In this document: in pieces, positions 42,880 to 52,145 of the stretch | Layout: each line of letters begins with the position of its first letter | Numbering within the stretch: position 1 is the stretch's first letter | Assembly (NCBI RefSeq): GCF_009674605.1 | Contig: NZ_WKJO01000003.1 | Location: forward strand, 1 to 64,000 | DNA length: 64,000 nt | From: Haloferax litoreum | GTDB lineage: Archaea; Halobacteriota; Halobacteria; Halobacteriales; Haloferacaceae | Direction of reading: 5' to 3' | Position numbers and translations under genes: made by a program | Notes under the pieces: generated by a model | The model's database searches: none | The model's input: only the letters and a program-made list of their open reading frames with translations | Told to the model about the DNA's origin: nothing

Positions 42880-43248
42880 ATGGCGAAGATTCGACCCGAC
42901 GAACTCGACGCGCGACTGGACGACACCACGGGTCCGTTCGTCCTCGACATCAGGCCGAAAGACCACTACCGACGTGGCGCAATCGACGGCAGTTACAACG
43001 CCCCGGTGTACGACGACGTTCGGTCGGGAGACGAAGACGCACTCCGCCGGCACTTCGACGACATCCCACGCGACAGGGACATCGTCGTCGTCTGCAAGAT
43101 GGGTATCGTAGCAAAGCGAGCAACGAACGTCCTTCGCGAGGAAGGGTACGATGCGACGACGCTCGCCGGGGGAATGAGCGGGTGGAACGGCTATCAAAAC
43201 GGGTCGTTAGGGTACAAACTGCGCTCCCTCCTCTGGCGTCTCTTCTGA
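42880..43248 (+). CDS. Rhodanese-like domain protein
   Basis: A 122-aa single-domain rhodanese. The domain starts with a strand FVLDIRPKDHYRRGAIDG. The active-site loop is VVVCKMGIVAKRA, with the catalytic Cys in place, so it can carry a persulfide and transfer sulfur. The C-terminal GGMSGWNGYQNG is a normal rhodanese ending, followed by a short basic tail. ATG at 42880 is chosen because the family starts there; the open frame upstream overlaps the divergent methyltransferase gene. It may serve sulfur trafficking or detoxification. Confidence 0.88.
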   Translation: MAKIRPDELDARLDDTTGPFVLDIRPKDHYRRGAIDGSYNAPVYDDVRSGDEDALRRHFDDIPRDRDIVVVCKMGIVAKRATNVLREEGYDATTLAGGMSGWNGYQNGSLGYKLRSLLWRLF

Positions 43249-43317
43249 GACGGGCACTCACGTCTCTCGTTCGCATACATACTGCCTTTTATCCGTGTCC
43301 AGCAGAGAGTGGGTAGC

Positions 43318-43785
43318 ATGACGATAGAATCCGGCGACGCTGTCTCTCTCGAATACGTTGGCAAACTTCCCGACGGGACTGTCTTCGACACGTCCCGGCA
43401 GGACGTGGCAGAAGAAGCAGGACTCGCAGAGTCGCAACCGGACCGCGACTACGAACCGCTCACCGTCGAAGTCGGCGCTGGAACCGTAATCGAAGGCCTC
43501 GACGAAGCACTCGTCGGGATGGAAGTCGGTGACGAAGAGAGCATCGAGATTCCGCCCGAGAAGGCCTACGGCGAACCCTCCGAAGACCTCGTTCGCGAAC
43601 ACGACACCGAACAACTCCGCGAAGTGCTCGGTGACGACCCCGCCGTCGGGATGTACGTCCAGACTCAACAGGGTGGCCTCGGCGAAATCGTCGACGCGAA
43701 CGACGAAACCGTCCGCATCGACTTCAACCACCAACTCGCCGGCGAGACGCTCATCTTCGACGTCGAAATTCTCGACGCGAACTGA
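43318..43785 (+). CDS. FKBP-type peptidyl-prolyl isomerase (SlyD-like)
   Basis: A 155-aa archaeal FKBP with an insert-in-flap domain. The catalytic FKBP part is split: VSLEYVGKLPDGTVFDTS (about 8-25) and VGAGTVIEGLDEALVGMEVGDEESIEIPPEKAYG (about 51-85). The IF domain runs about 88-130, and NHQLAGETLIFDVEI closes the fold, as in SlyD. It catalyses proline isomerisation and can act as a chaperone in the cytoplasm. The ATG at 43318 is preferred over a GTG three codons earlier. Single gene with normal codon use. Confidence 0.92.
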   Translation: MTIESGDAVSLEYVGKLPDGTVFDTSRQDVAEEAGLAESQPDRDYEPLTVEVGAGTVIEGLDEALVGMEVGDEESIEIPPEKAYGEPSEDLVREHDTEQLREVLGDDPAVGMYVQTQQGGLGEIVDANDETVRIDFNHQLAGETLIFDVEILDAN

Positions 43786-43898
43786 GCGCATCCGTCGCGG
43801 ATACCGTTTTAGACGACGTACTCGGGGACGTACCAGACGAGTAGTGTCGACACCGCCCGTCGAAAGCACTTATCTGCGGGCCAACCAACATGTACACC

Positions 43899-44774
43899 AT
43901 GTACGAGCGCATCCTCTTTCCGGTCGACGAGACCACCGAGTCGAGCGCGATTCTCCACCACGCCAGTGAGATTGCTCACTGGTCGGACGGGATGGTACAA
44001 CTCCTCTACGTGGCCAACACTGCCCGAGACAGCGTCACACTCGTCGACAACGAAGTCGTCGATGCGCTCGAACGGCAGGGCGAAAACACCGTCGCAGAAG
44101 CAGGGAAGATTCTCGACACACTCGGCGTCGAGTACGGAACCGACGTGGTTCAGGGCAACCCGGCACCGACAATCGCCGAGTACGCCCAGAAGTATAGCTA
44201 CGACCTCGTCGTGATGCCCACCCACGCCAGACACGGAATCACACGACGACTCCTCGGGAGTGTCACGGAGAAAGTCGTCCGTCTATCGGAGGTCCCCGTC
44301 CTCACCGCACGGATGGTCGACGACGACGAATTATCCTTCCCGTACGACGAGATTCTCGTCCCGACAGATGGGAGTCAGTCGGCGAAGCCCGCCGCGAAAC
44401 ACGGTCTCGACCTCGCTGCTGCACTCGATGCGACTGTCCACGTCCTCTCGGTCGTCGACGACTCGTCTCTGGGCCCCGACGTTCGTTCGATGATGTCCGG
44501 CGATGAGTACGAACAGGCCGCCACCGACGCCATCGAGTCCGTCGCCTCCGACGCTCGTGGACTCGGTGTCTCGAACGTCGTCGAGCACGTCGAACACGGG
44601 GACCCGAGTGACCAGATTCTCACGTTCGTCGAGGAACACGACGTCGACGCAGTCGTCATGGGAACGACTGGACGAAGTGGTGTCGACCGGATTCTTCTCG
44701 GAAGCGTCGCCGAGAAGACGGTCAGGAACGCGCCGGTTCCGGTCATTACGGTCGCACCAGACGACGACCAGTGA
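43899..44774 (+). CDS. Universal stress protein with two UspA domains
   Basis: A 291-aa tandem UspA protein. Domain 1 covers about residues 1-140, and domain 2 about 148-288 (LVPTDGSQSAKPAAKHGLDL). The ATP-binding motif G-2X-G-9X-G(S/T) is seen clearly in domain 2 (GTTGRSGVDRILLGS). In domain 1 the first glycine position is altered (THARHGITRRLLGS), so only one half may bind nucleotide in the canonical way. Such proteins respond to stress and are common in haloarchaea. ATG at 43899 is preferred to the one at 43890 because the family begins MYERILFPVD. Confidence 0.9.
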   Translation: MYERILFPVDETTESSAILHHASEIAHWSDGMVQLLYVANTARDSVTLVDNEVVDALERQGENTVAEAGKILDTLGVEYGTDVVQGNPAPTIAEYAQKYSYDLVVMPTHARHGITRRLLGSVTEKVVRLSEVPVLTARMVDDDELSFPYDEILVPTDGSQSAKPAAKHGLDLAAALDATVHVLSVVDDSSLGPDVRSMMSGDEYEQAATDAIESVASDARGLGVSNVVEHVEHGDPSDQILTFVEEHDVDAVVMGTTGRSGVDRILLGSVAEKTVRNAPVPVITVAPDDDQ

Positions 44775-44801
44775 CGACCCGGTGAGAGAGGCACCATCCG
44801 G

Positions 44802-45497
44802 TCAGTATTCGGTTCCTCTTCGTGCGCGCTGGCCACTGTCGATTGGGTGTTTCACCTTTCGAACGTTCGTCACGAGGTCCGCCACGTCGTGCAGATACGT
44901 CGGGTCGTCGTGACTCCCGGTCAAGACGAGTTCGAGGTTCTCCGGTTTTTCCTCGACGAGTTCGAGCACGTCGGCCTCGTCGAGGAGGCCCATCGCGACG
45001 GCGTAGAGAATCTCGTCGAGGATGAGGAAGTGGACACCGTCTTCGGGGTCTCCGTCGGGGTCGAGCGGTTCCGTGAGGTCCGCGTTAGCCGACCCGGCGA
45101 CGAGTTCCTTCGCTCGTGCTAATCCGGCATCTGCCTGTTTGGCGTGGTCGGCGTCGTCGCTACCGTCTTTCAGTCCCGCCCACCCGTAGTGACCGAGGTT
45201 CTCGTACGAGAATCCCGGCATCGCCGCGATTGCGTTGTATTCGCCGCGAACTGCTTCGACGGAGTCGGCCCCTCCCTTCATGAACTGGAGCATGTGGACG
45301 CGATAGCCGTGACCGGCAGCGCGGAATCCCATGCCGAGTGCGGCAGTCGTCTTCCCCTTTCCGTCACCCCACCACACCTGCACGAGGCCAAATTCGTCGG
45401 GGGCGGCGGGGTCGATGGCCGTCGCCTCGGGGCGGACACCGCGCCCGGGCGTGTTCTTCCGAACCGACGACGGGTCGGTATCCCGAGGTTCAGTCAT
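44802..45497 (-). CDS. cobA: Cob(I)alamin adenosyltransferase (CobA/BtuR type)
   Basis: A 231-aa enzyme that transfers an adenosyl group from ATP to cob(I)alamin or corrinoid precursors, making coenzyme B12. The P-loop is unusual and typical for the family: WWGDGKGKTTAALGMG (about residues 43-58). Further motifs are HMLQFMKGG, HFLILDEILYAV and LVLTGSHDDP, and a C-terminal VRKVKHPIDSGQRARRG. The N-terminal tail of about 35 residues is disordered and acidic. No other cobalamin genes are visible in the window; the methylmalonyl-CoA epimerase-like gene at 26628 may use the B12 pathway product indirectly. Confidence 0.93.
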   Translation of the reverse strand: MTEPRDTDPSSVRKNTPGRGVRPEATAIDPAAPDEFGLVQVWWGDGKGKTTAALGMGFRAAGHGYRVHMLQFMKGGADSVEAVRGEYNAIAAMPGFSYENLGHYGWAGLKDGSDDADHAKQADAGLARAKELVAGSANADLTEPLDPDGDPEDGVHFLILDEILYAVAMGLLDEADVLELVEEKPENLELVLTGSHDDPTYLHDVADLVTNVRKVKHPIDSGQRARRGTEY

Positions 45498-45685
45498 TCG
45501 CTACCCTCCCATTCTGCGTCGACAGTGGTTCGTGCACGAAATCAAGTTCATTTTCGTTAGCAAAAGTTGTATTGAATCGGGGCGGGGCGAACAGACACGG
45601 GACAGGAGACAAGGAACACTGGACCAGAACCAACCGTGTCAACATTTTTATCTCATCACTGTAACAATCAACGAGAACGATACGC

Positions 45686-46255
45686 GTGACGGAGTCAAAC
45701 AAGTCCTCAGAGCCAGTAGTCGTCGAACGCGGAATCAGATGCGCAATCGTCGCCGTGTTCGTCGAGGGAATTCGCCGTCGAAAGCCGGCAGCGATGGTGA
45801 ACGCCGTCATCTCGCTCGTCGGAACGTTCATCCCCTGGATACTCGAACGAGTGTTCGGAACCGAGTTTCGGCCGTGGCAGCGCATCTACGTCGAGTCCGC
45901 CATGCTCACACACTCGGTCGGAATGCTCGGCCCGTACGACGACGTATGGTGGTGGGACCACCTCACGCACACACACTCGGCTACCGTCGTCGGCGGAGTC
46001 GTCCACGTCGTCTCTCAGCGGCGTGGGAAGGACCCACGGCCCCGTGTCGTCGCTGCTATCCTTTGTCTTGGTATCGTGTGGGAGCTCACCGAGTACGCGA
46101 TTCACTTCGGTGCCAAGCGACTGGGAATCGAACCGATTCTCGTCTCTTACGGCAAGGTCGATACGGCACTCGACCTCGTGTTCAACCTCTTTGGTGCCAT
46201 CCTCGTGGTCCTCTTCGGAGAGCGGATGTTGCAGAACCTCACGTCGGCGGACTGA
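45686..46255 (+). CDS. DUF2238/YjdF-like integral membrane protein
   Basis: A 189-aa membrane protein with about four hydrophobic segments (AAMVNAVISLVGTFIPWIL, the SAMLTHSVGMLG region, RVVAAILCLGIVWELTEYAI, ALDLVFNLFGAILVVLFG). Conserved polar motifs inside the membrane parts, WWWDHLTHTHSA and a late YGKVDTALDLVFN, match the pattern of the DUF2238/YjdF family, whose function is unknown. The start is a GTG at 45686, and an AT-rich ttttta lies about 35 nt upstream. It is flanked by cobA (divergent) and the ABC1 kinase gene (convergent). Confidence 0.72.
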   Translation: MTESNKSSEPVVVERGIRCAIVAVFVEGIRRRKPAAMVNAVISLVGTFIPWILERVFGTEFRPWQRIYVESAMLTHSVGMLGPYDDVWWWDHLTHTHSATVVGGVVHVVSQRRGKDPRPRVVAAILCLGIVWELTEYAIHFGAKRLGIEPILVSYGKVDTALDLVFNLFGAILVVLFGERMLQNLTSAD

Positions 46256-46335
46256 CTGTTCGGCGTTGGGGGCCCGACGAAACTGCTGTGCCCGCCGCGT
46301 GCGTCGAAATCGTCGTCAGTAGGTCGCTGCGAGTG

Positions 46336-47922
46336 TCACTCTCTGCTTCGCGCATTGTGGAGTGCGAAGATAAACACGACTGTCATCACGAACGCAATCG
46401 TCCACCCCACGGCACCGAAAATTGGTCTAACGTCTGTCAGTATCGCCGACCCGACGACCCACGACGCCGTAATCAGTGCGTACGCCAGTACCCGTCCGGT
46501 TGCGACGAGTGGTTGCTGTAACTGCAACCCTTCGACTTCGAGTTCCCCACGCTGTACCGTGTCGAGAACTCGTTCCAGTTTCGCTGGGAGGCGAACACTC
46601 GAACGGGCCGACATCGTCGCATCGTCTCGAACACCGTGGAACCACGTCTCTGCACCACGCTCGCGGTACCCGTGTGCAGCGAGGAACTCCTGTGCTGCGG
46701 AGAGAATGTCGAACTCGGGGTCGAGTTGTCGGAGGACGCCCTCGCTAACGGTGCCGACGCGGATGAGAAGCATGACGTTCGGTGGGATGCGGAACGGGAA
46801 CTCGTGGAGGATGTCGTTCACTTCGAGCATGAGTGTGCGCCAGTCCGAAATCCCCCTCCCTTCGAGGTTTTCGATGGCCAGTTCGAGGACCTGGTTCATG
46901 CTCGACCGGTCCACGCTCCTATCGAGGACGCCGAGGTCGATGAGAACGTCCATCATCTGCTCGGTGTCCCGTGCGGCGGCGGCCAAGTAGAGGTTCACGA
47001 CCGCATCTTGCATCTCGGGGGTGAAGGTCCCCGTCATCCCGAAGTCGTAGAAGACGATTCGACGACGACTGTCGACACCGAGGTTGCCGGGATGCGGGTC
47101 TGCGTGGAAGACACCGTCGACGATACCCATCTTGAAGTACGCGTCTGCGATTTCGTGTGCGATTTCGGCAGGGTCGAACCCGGCGTTTCGGAGTTCGTCA
47201 ACGTCCGTTATCTTCGTACTCTCGACGTACTCCATAGTCAACACTCGTTCAGACGACGCCTCCGAGTACAACGTCGGTATCTTGACGTCGTCGACGTCAG
47301 CGAAGTTCGCACCTATCTCGTCCATCATTCGCCCCTCTCGGTCAAAGTCCAGTTCCTCTTTGATGACGCGTTCGAAGTCGTCGGCGAGGTTGCGAAGCGA
47401 GAAGTGGTGTCGCCTCGGGGCGATGGCGATGACGAGTGGAAGGAGTCGCCGAACCACGCGAAGGTCTACGTCGATGATATCGACGACGTTCGGACGGCGA
47501 ACTTTGACAGCGACGCGCCGTCCATCGTATCGTGCTTCGTGAACCTGTGCGAGTGACCCACCAGCCAACGCGTCCGGGTCGAATTCGTCGAAGGAATCCA
47601 ACCCGATATCGGCCGCGACGATTTTACGTATCTCGTCGAACGGTCCGGGCGGGACGGTGTCCTGAAGCGTGATGAGTTCTTGGGCGTACACCAACGGGAC
47701 GATATCCGGACGCGTCGAGAGCACCTGTCCAATCTTGATGAACGTTGGACCGAGGTCGACCATCGTATCGCGCAACTTGCGGGCCCGTTCTCGATGCTGC
47801 TCTTCGGTCACGACTCGGGGACGGCCGACGAGGACGAAACGACGGTGGTCCCGGAGGAATGCGACGAAGAAAGGGAGAAAGCTGAGTGCAATCTGAACGA
47901 AGCGACGCGGATACTGGAGCAT
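46336..47922 (-). CDS. ABC1/UbiB (AarF) family atypical kinase
   Basis: A 528-aa protein of the ABC1 kinase-like family, linked to quinone and isoprenoid lipid metabolism. The family motifs are all seen: KxGQ in TFIKIGQVLSTRPDIVP (about residue 52), the VAVKVRRPNV strand with the ATP Lys, the ExD-like HADPHPGNLGVD catalytic loop and the YDFGMTG metal loop. Two C-terminal hydrophobic segments (LAYALITASWVVGSAILT and IFGAVGWTIAFVMTVVFIFAL) anchor it in the membrane. ATG at 47922 is chosen because UbiB proteins begin near there; the upstream 27 codons are not conserved. Confidence 0.9.
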   Translation of the reverse strand: MLQYPRRFVQIALSFLPFFVAFLRDHRRFVLVGRPRVVTEEQHRERARKLRDTMVDLGPTFIKIGQVLSTRPDIVPLVYAQELITLQDTVPPGPFDEIRKIVAADIGLDSFDEFDPDALAGGSLAQVHEARYDGRRVAVKVRRPNVVDIIDVDLRVVRRLLPLVIAIAPRRHHFSLRNLADDFERVIKEELDFDREGRMMDEIGANFADVDDVKIPTLYSEASSERVLTMEYVESTKITDVDELRNAGFDPAEIAHEIADAYFKMGIVDGVFHADPHPGNLGVDSRRRIVFYDFGMTGTFTPEMQDAVVNLYLAAAARDTEQMMDVLIDLGVLDRSVDRSSMNQVLELAIENLEGRGISDWRTLMLEVNDILHEFPFRIPPNVMLLIRVGTVSEGVLRQLDPEFDILSAAQEFLAAHGYRERGAETWFHGVRDDATMSARSSVRLPAKLERVLDTVQRGELEVEGLQLQQPLVATGRVLAYALITASWVVGSAILTDVRPIFGAVGWTIAFVMTVVFIFALHNARSRE

Positions 47923-48044
47923 TCGATTCCTCGATTGAGTGATACTATCGCTGGGACCAAAAACGTAGAGGCGGGGACGTATCCACTCGTCCGCCTGTCT
48001 CACCTACTTCGAACGTGTCGAAACCACCACGAGTCACTGACGAA

Positions 48045-49418
48045 TCACCCACGGATGGTCCCCGGGTACCGAAGGTGACTGCCGGAACGGTCAGTGAGTG
48101 ACGGCCACCCGAGTGGCGGGGTTGGCTCTTCACGCTCCGAGAGTTGTGCTTCGACGAATCCGACACGAACGTACACGTCACGGTCGAACTCCGCGGTCAG
48201 TTGGTCGTCCCACCGTTGTGCGAGGTCAGGTGGAATCTCTTGGTCACGCGGGACGGCGATGAGAACGTTGACCTGCGGTTCGTTCCCGAGGAGTATGTCC
48301 ACCGGTTCGTAGGTGACGGAGACACTCACGAGTTCGACACCCGGGAGGTCGGCTTCTTCGAATCCCGCTTGGAATTCGTTTTGCACTTGTCGTTCGAACG
48401 ACTGCGTCTGGAAGGTGGTGAAGGTGACCGCCCCGAGGACGAGAGAGAGGACTGCGATGCCGACTGCGATGACGGCAATCCGACTGAACAGCGACGACTT
48501 GACCCCTTCGTACTTCCCGGCTTCGAGCGGTTTGAACCCGGAAAGGTAGAGGAGGATGAGTGCAGACAGATTAATTGCGAGCAGGTTGACGAGAACCAAG
48601 ACAGCAGCCGCTATCGCGACACCGGGCAACCCAAACGCGATTCCGAGGCCAGACGTCGCTGCTGGCGGGACGAGTGCGACTGCGATAGCGACCCCAACGA
48701 GTGTCGACCCAGAACCCCGGATGATACTGATACTCCCGGCGAGACCGGACCCGAGAGCGAGGAAGAGCGACAAGAAGTTCGGACTGGTTCGCTCGGCGAC
48801 CTGTGGAATCGACGTGATATCGAGTTGGGGGGGAATGAGAATCGTTTGCTGGAGGAGGAAGCCCATAACCGCACCTGTCGCAATCGCGGCGAGCAGACCT
48901 GTCACCTGAAGCATCACGCCACGGCGAGTCATCTGCTGGTCGTTGAGGATGGTGCCGACACTCGCAGAGATGGCAGGGCCCATCAGCGGTGCGACGACCA
49001 TCGCACCGATGATTGTCGCTGCTGAGTCGAGTAACAGACCCGTGGTTGCGATAATCGTACTCAAAATCAGAAACGCGAAGAACGTCGAATTAGCCGGTGC
49101 AAGGTCCTGAGCCCGCGCGTACAGTTCTTCACGGGAAATCCGAAGACCGGGGAACCGCTCGACGAGTGCCGAGAGTCGCTGTGAGACAACCGTTTCGGTC
49201 GGGAGGACGATTGTATACGTGTCCTCCCGAATCCCCGCTTCGGTGAGTTCGTCCATCACCGTTTCGACACCACTGGGTGGGACGGGGAACTGGACCATCG
49301 CTTCGAAGTCACCCCGACCAACCTCCTCAAAAACCGCGTAGTCGATACCCTGTTCATCGAGTGTCGAGAGAACGCTCTCTCGGGTTCCTTCGGGTATCAA
49401 CACCTGAACGAGACGCAT
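48045..49418 (-). CDS. DUF389 / TIGR00341 family membrane protein
   Basis: A 457-aa protein with an N-terminal soluble ferredoxin-like domain (residues 1-95, MRLVQVLIPEGTRESV), then a DUF389 membrane domain of about eight segments (IGAMVVAPLMGPAISASVGT is the family hallmark; GVAIAVALVPPAATSGLG is another), and a C-terminal soluble domain of about 110 residues. Function is unknown in all members. The ATG at 49418 starts at the well-conserved MRLVQVL; the longer frame (to 49595) has no conserved start. It ends 122 bp from the ABC1 kinase start on the same strand. Confidence 0.88.
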   Translation of the reverse strand: MRLVQVLIPEGTRESVLSTLDEQGIDYAVFEEVGRGDFEAMVQFPVPPSGVETVMDELTEAGIREDTYTIVLPTETVVSQRLSALVERFPGLRISREELYARAQDLAPANSTFFAFLILSTIIATTGLLLDSAATIIGAMVVAPLMGPAISASVGTILNDQQMTRRGVMLQVTGLLAAIATGAVMGFLLQQTILIPPQLDITSIPQVAERTSPNFLSLFLALGSGLAGSISIIRGSGSTLVGVAIAVALVPPAATSGLGIAFGLPGVAIAAAVLVLVNLLAINLSALILLYLSGFKPLEAGKYEGVKSSLFSRIAVIAVGIAVLSLVLGAVTFTTFQTQSFERQVQNEFQAGFEEADLPGVELVSVSVTYEPVDILLGNEPQVNVLIAVPRDQEIPPDLAQRWDDQLTAEFDRDVYVRVGFVEAQLSEREEPTPPLGWPSLTDRSGSHLRYPGTIRG

Positions 49419-49646
49419 AGACCGTATATGCTCTCTACGATAATAAAACTGGGAGCGAGATGACATAAATGGGTGCACGTCTTCGTCGTTCGTCGTGCGA
49501 CCGGTTCGGAATCGACGGACAGGAACGAGGGTGTTACACGGATACGTCCGTAATTCGGTATGTGAGTATTCGGAGACTGTGTGCTCCGTAGACAACTATC
49601 GTCGCCGAACAAACTGGGGTGTTTCCCGGATGACTGACCGAACCGG

Positions 49647-49820
49647 TCAGTTTCGAATATCGATGCGAATCTCGTGGTCTTCGCCCTCGTCGGTTCGGTG
49701 CCCACAGAACGGACAGTATTCGTAGTAGTGAGCACCCGCTTTCACGTTGTAGCCCGCTGTTTGGTCGCACTCGATGCGAGTCGTAGCGCGTGGGGGCTCT
49801 GGGGGTGCTTGTCGTGACAT
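49647..49820 (-). CDS. Small zinc-ribbon-like protein
   Basis: A 57-aa soluble protein with three Cys visible (one in RIECDQTAGY and two in YCPFCGHRTDEGED), which may with a His form a partial zinc ribbon. The remainder is charged. ATG at 49820 gives a start MSRQAPPEPP; the frame remains open upstream but through AT-rich promoter-like sequence (cttattcgtc). Small single-ribbon proteins of this kind are frequent in haloarchaea and are thought to be nucleic-acid or protein binders; no specific function can be given. Confidence 0.7.
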   Translation of the reverse strand: MSRQAPPEPPRATTRIECDQTAGYNVKAGAHYYEYCPFCGHRTDEGEDHEIRIDIRN

Positions 49821-49951
49821 ACCACCCGGTGGACCGTAGTCGCATTTATACTTATTCGTCGTATGTTTGTATTCTATTTTGGTCGACATTCGCTCAGCGC
49901 GAGACACACGCGTATTGCTACCAATCGACACAGACGAACGTGCTGGGACCT

Positions 49952-51196
49952 TCAGTCGGAGGGGACAGACCCGTCTTTGTCGTCGTCCACACCCCCAGAC
50001 TGAGGAGAGTGGCCGGCGTCGTCACTCCCGAGTTCGGGTTCAGACTCGTCTTCAGATTCGACTCCGTCGGTAGGTTCCGAGAGGAAGTCTCCTGTCGCCC
50101 TCGGTCTACCGACTATCTCCGGGACGATGTGCCGAGCGCACTCCACCACGACGATGAGTAGCAGTGGTCCCAAGAAGACACCGTACCATCCAAAGAGGAG
50201 TGGACCAATCGTGTACGCTAACATGACTGCACCGACGTGGAGGGACCGCCCTGAGACGTACGGTCGCAGGAGTTGGTCGGGAAGCGTATCGACGATGACG
50301 ACAGAGACGACGGCGAAGAGGACGACGAACCAGAGTGCCGACGGGTCGGTGAGGAGGGCGTCGACGAGCAGCAACAACGCGAGTGGGACCCAGACGACTT
50401 TGATACCGATGACGGGAATGAGGCTTCCGACACCGGTCAAGAGACCGAACAGTGCTGGTTCGGGGATTCGGACCGTCGCTGGCGCGACGAGGTTGAGTGC
50501 GCTGTAGGTTGCAGCACCCAGCGCACCAGTGAGCACGGCGTTGAGGATGTTTCCGAAGTAGACCTGCGTGAGGTCACGGTCTACCGCTTCGAGGTACGAT
50601 TCGAGCACGCTGTCGTCACTCATGAACGTCGAACGCGCCCACGCGGCGATTCGGTAATCGTCACGGAGCAGGAAGAACACCAAGATGAGTGCGATAAACA
50701 GGTGCAAGCCGACGTTCACGACGACGGCGAGCGACCCAGAGATGGTGCTGAGAAGGTCCAAGAGTCGCTGGCCGATTCCGTTCGCCAACAACGTCCCAGG
50801 GTCGGTGAGTAAGGCGCGAAGCGTGGACTCTGAGACGGCGAGCAGTTCCGGGAACGACGGTATCGAGTCGACGCCGGGAATCGGTTCGGCAGTCAAGTCC
50901 CGTCCGAGGAGGTCACGTAGTCCGCGAACCGCGACAGAGATAGTCCACACCACGAGGACCAACACGGGAATCGCCACGCTCACGAGGGCCAACGTCACCG
51001 AGAGCGTTCGTGAAGGGACACGGTGGCTGATTCGGGCGTGAACCGGCCGGGTCACGTAGTAGAGGAACAACCCGAGGACGAACGTTCCAACGTACCGCCA
51101 CGTGACGTAGATGACGAGTCCGAAGAGGAGCACCGTCAGCGCCCACAGTCCCGCCCGTTCCCGAGAGAGTCGCAAGTCGACGACTCGCCGAGTCAT
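49952..51196 (-). CDS. AI-2E family transporter (PerM-like membrane protein)
   Basis: A 414-aa membrane protein with about eight transmembrane segments and the AI-2E exporter family layout: two N-terminal segments (WALTVLLFGLVIYVTWRYVG), a large loop, the central IALILVFFLLRDDYRI block, GVGSLIPVIG and the C-terminal cluster with VSGRSLHVGAVMLAYTIGPLLFGWYGVFLGP. The last 50 residues are a hydrophilic acidic tail. Family members export small molecules or Na+; the substrate is unknown. The start at 51196 is a good match (MTRRVVDLRLSRERAG). Confidence 0.87.
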   Translation of the reverse strand: MTRRVVDLRLSRERAGLWALTVLLFGLVIYVTWRYVGTFVLGLFLYYVTRPVHARISHRVPSRTLSVTLALVSVAIPVLVLVVWTISVAVRGLRDLLGRDLTAEPIPGVDSIPSFPELLAVSESTLRALLTDPGTLLANGIGQRLLDLLSTISGSLAVVVNVGLHLFIALILVFFLLRDDYRIAAWARSTFMSDDSVLESYLEAVDRDLTQVYFGNILNAVLTGALGAATYSALNLVAPATVRIPEPALFGLLTGVGSLIPVIGIKVVWVPLALLLLVDALLTDPSALWFVVLFAVVSVVIVDTLPDQLLRPYVSGRSLHVGAVMLAYTIGPLLFGWYGVFLGPLLLIVVVECARHIVPEIVGRPRATGDFLSEPTDGVESEDESEPELGSDDAGHSPQSGGVDDDKDGSVPSD

Positions 51197-51347
51197 CGAC
51201 CGACCTCCGTCTCGCTGAGGCGTTCCATCCCGCTCGATTGTCCACCGCACGGGTGGTTTGAATTGTGAATCGACATCGTATCCTCACACGCGCCGTGGCG
51301 AACCACGAACTCGCACTCTAGGCGTTCAAAAGAGATGTACGCCCCGC

Positions 51348-51845
51348 TCAGGCGGCAGTCGGTTCTTGGCCGAACGCTTCACGGAGAGCGTCTTCCTGTT
51401 CGGGAGAGAGGTTCGTCTGGAGAACCTTTGGTGCGAGTGCTTCGAGTTCTGGGACGACGCGTTCGCTCTGAGATTCGCGGACGAGCAAGAACAACGCGGA
51501 GTGGCCGGGCTCGATAGTGTCGCCAACCTCTTTGATGAAATCGTCGTCGATACCGTAATCGGCGAACTTCCCGGAGAGCGCCCCGGTCACTGCACCGACG
51601 GCCAATCCAAGCCACGGTGCGAGGAACAGGAGCCCGATGAGCATCCCCCAGAACGCACCACCGAGTGCACCAGTTCCGACGAGGCTCACCGCCTGGTCGA
51701 CTTTCGTCTTCCCGTTTTCTTTACGCACGACGATGGCAGCGTCGTCGAGTTTGATTAGCTCTTGTTTCTGTAGGTCGTACAACTTGTCACGGGCGCCCTT
51801 GGCACCCTCCATGGTGTCGAACGCCAGCACCACTAGGCTACTCAT
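51348..51845 (-). CDS. DUF1269 family membrane protein
   Basis: A 165-aa protein with the DUF1269 pattern. An N-terminal alpha-beta domain starts MSSLVVLAFDTMEGA, followed by a central Gly/Ala-rich helical hairpin (GALGGAFWGMLIGLLFLAPWLGLAVGAVTGALSG, about residues 60-95) and a C-terminal strand-helix segment (ALFLLVRESQSERVV). Function is unknown. The start at 51845 matches the family; the frame reaches to 51878 without further conservation. A 300-bp gap follows before the divergent HdeD-like gene. Confidence 0.85.
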   Translation of the reverse strand: MSSLVVLAFDTMEGAKGARDKLYDLQKQELIKLDDAAIVVRKENGKTKVDQAVSLVGTGALGGAFWGMLIGLLFLAPWLGLAVGAVTGALSGKFADYGIDDDFIKEVGDTIEPGHSALFLLVRESQSERVVPELEALAPKVLQTNLSPEQEDALREAFGQEPTAA

Positions 51846-52145
51846 TGTGAACGTCAATTCCACGTGACGGATTATCAATACTATTCACGTGTTACGAGAA
51901 TGTCGTGACGAGCGAATCATATCGCACCGTGGAATATTCGGTGAGAGTCGTGTGTCAGGCAATCCAATACGTGACAGGGCCGTCTGCCACCGGGACCACC
52001 GTCCCAGAGACCACGTCGACCCGTCACAGGCTTGTCGAATTCGAAGTCCGAACAGTCTCGATACCGTGTACTCGTCCGCCCCTGAGAACGTCACACACAC
52101 AGTGCAAATTGCTTAATCTGTTTTCTCACCAATCTAACAGGCGTC
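51846..52145. other. Intergenic region of 300 bp, no supported gene
   Basis: Between the divergent DUF1269 and HdeD-like genes. It contains AT-rich promoter-like stretches on both sides (near 51875 and around 52110). Open frames have no coding character. Confidence 0.5.
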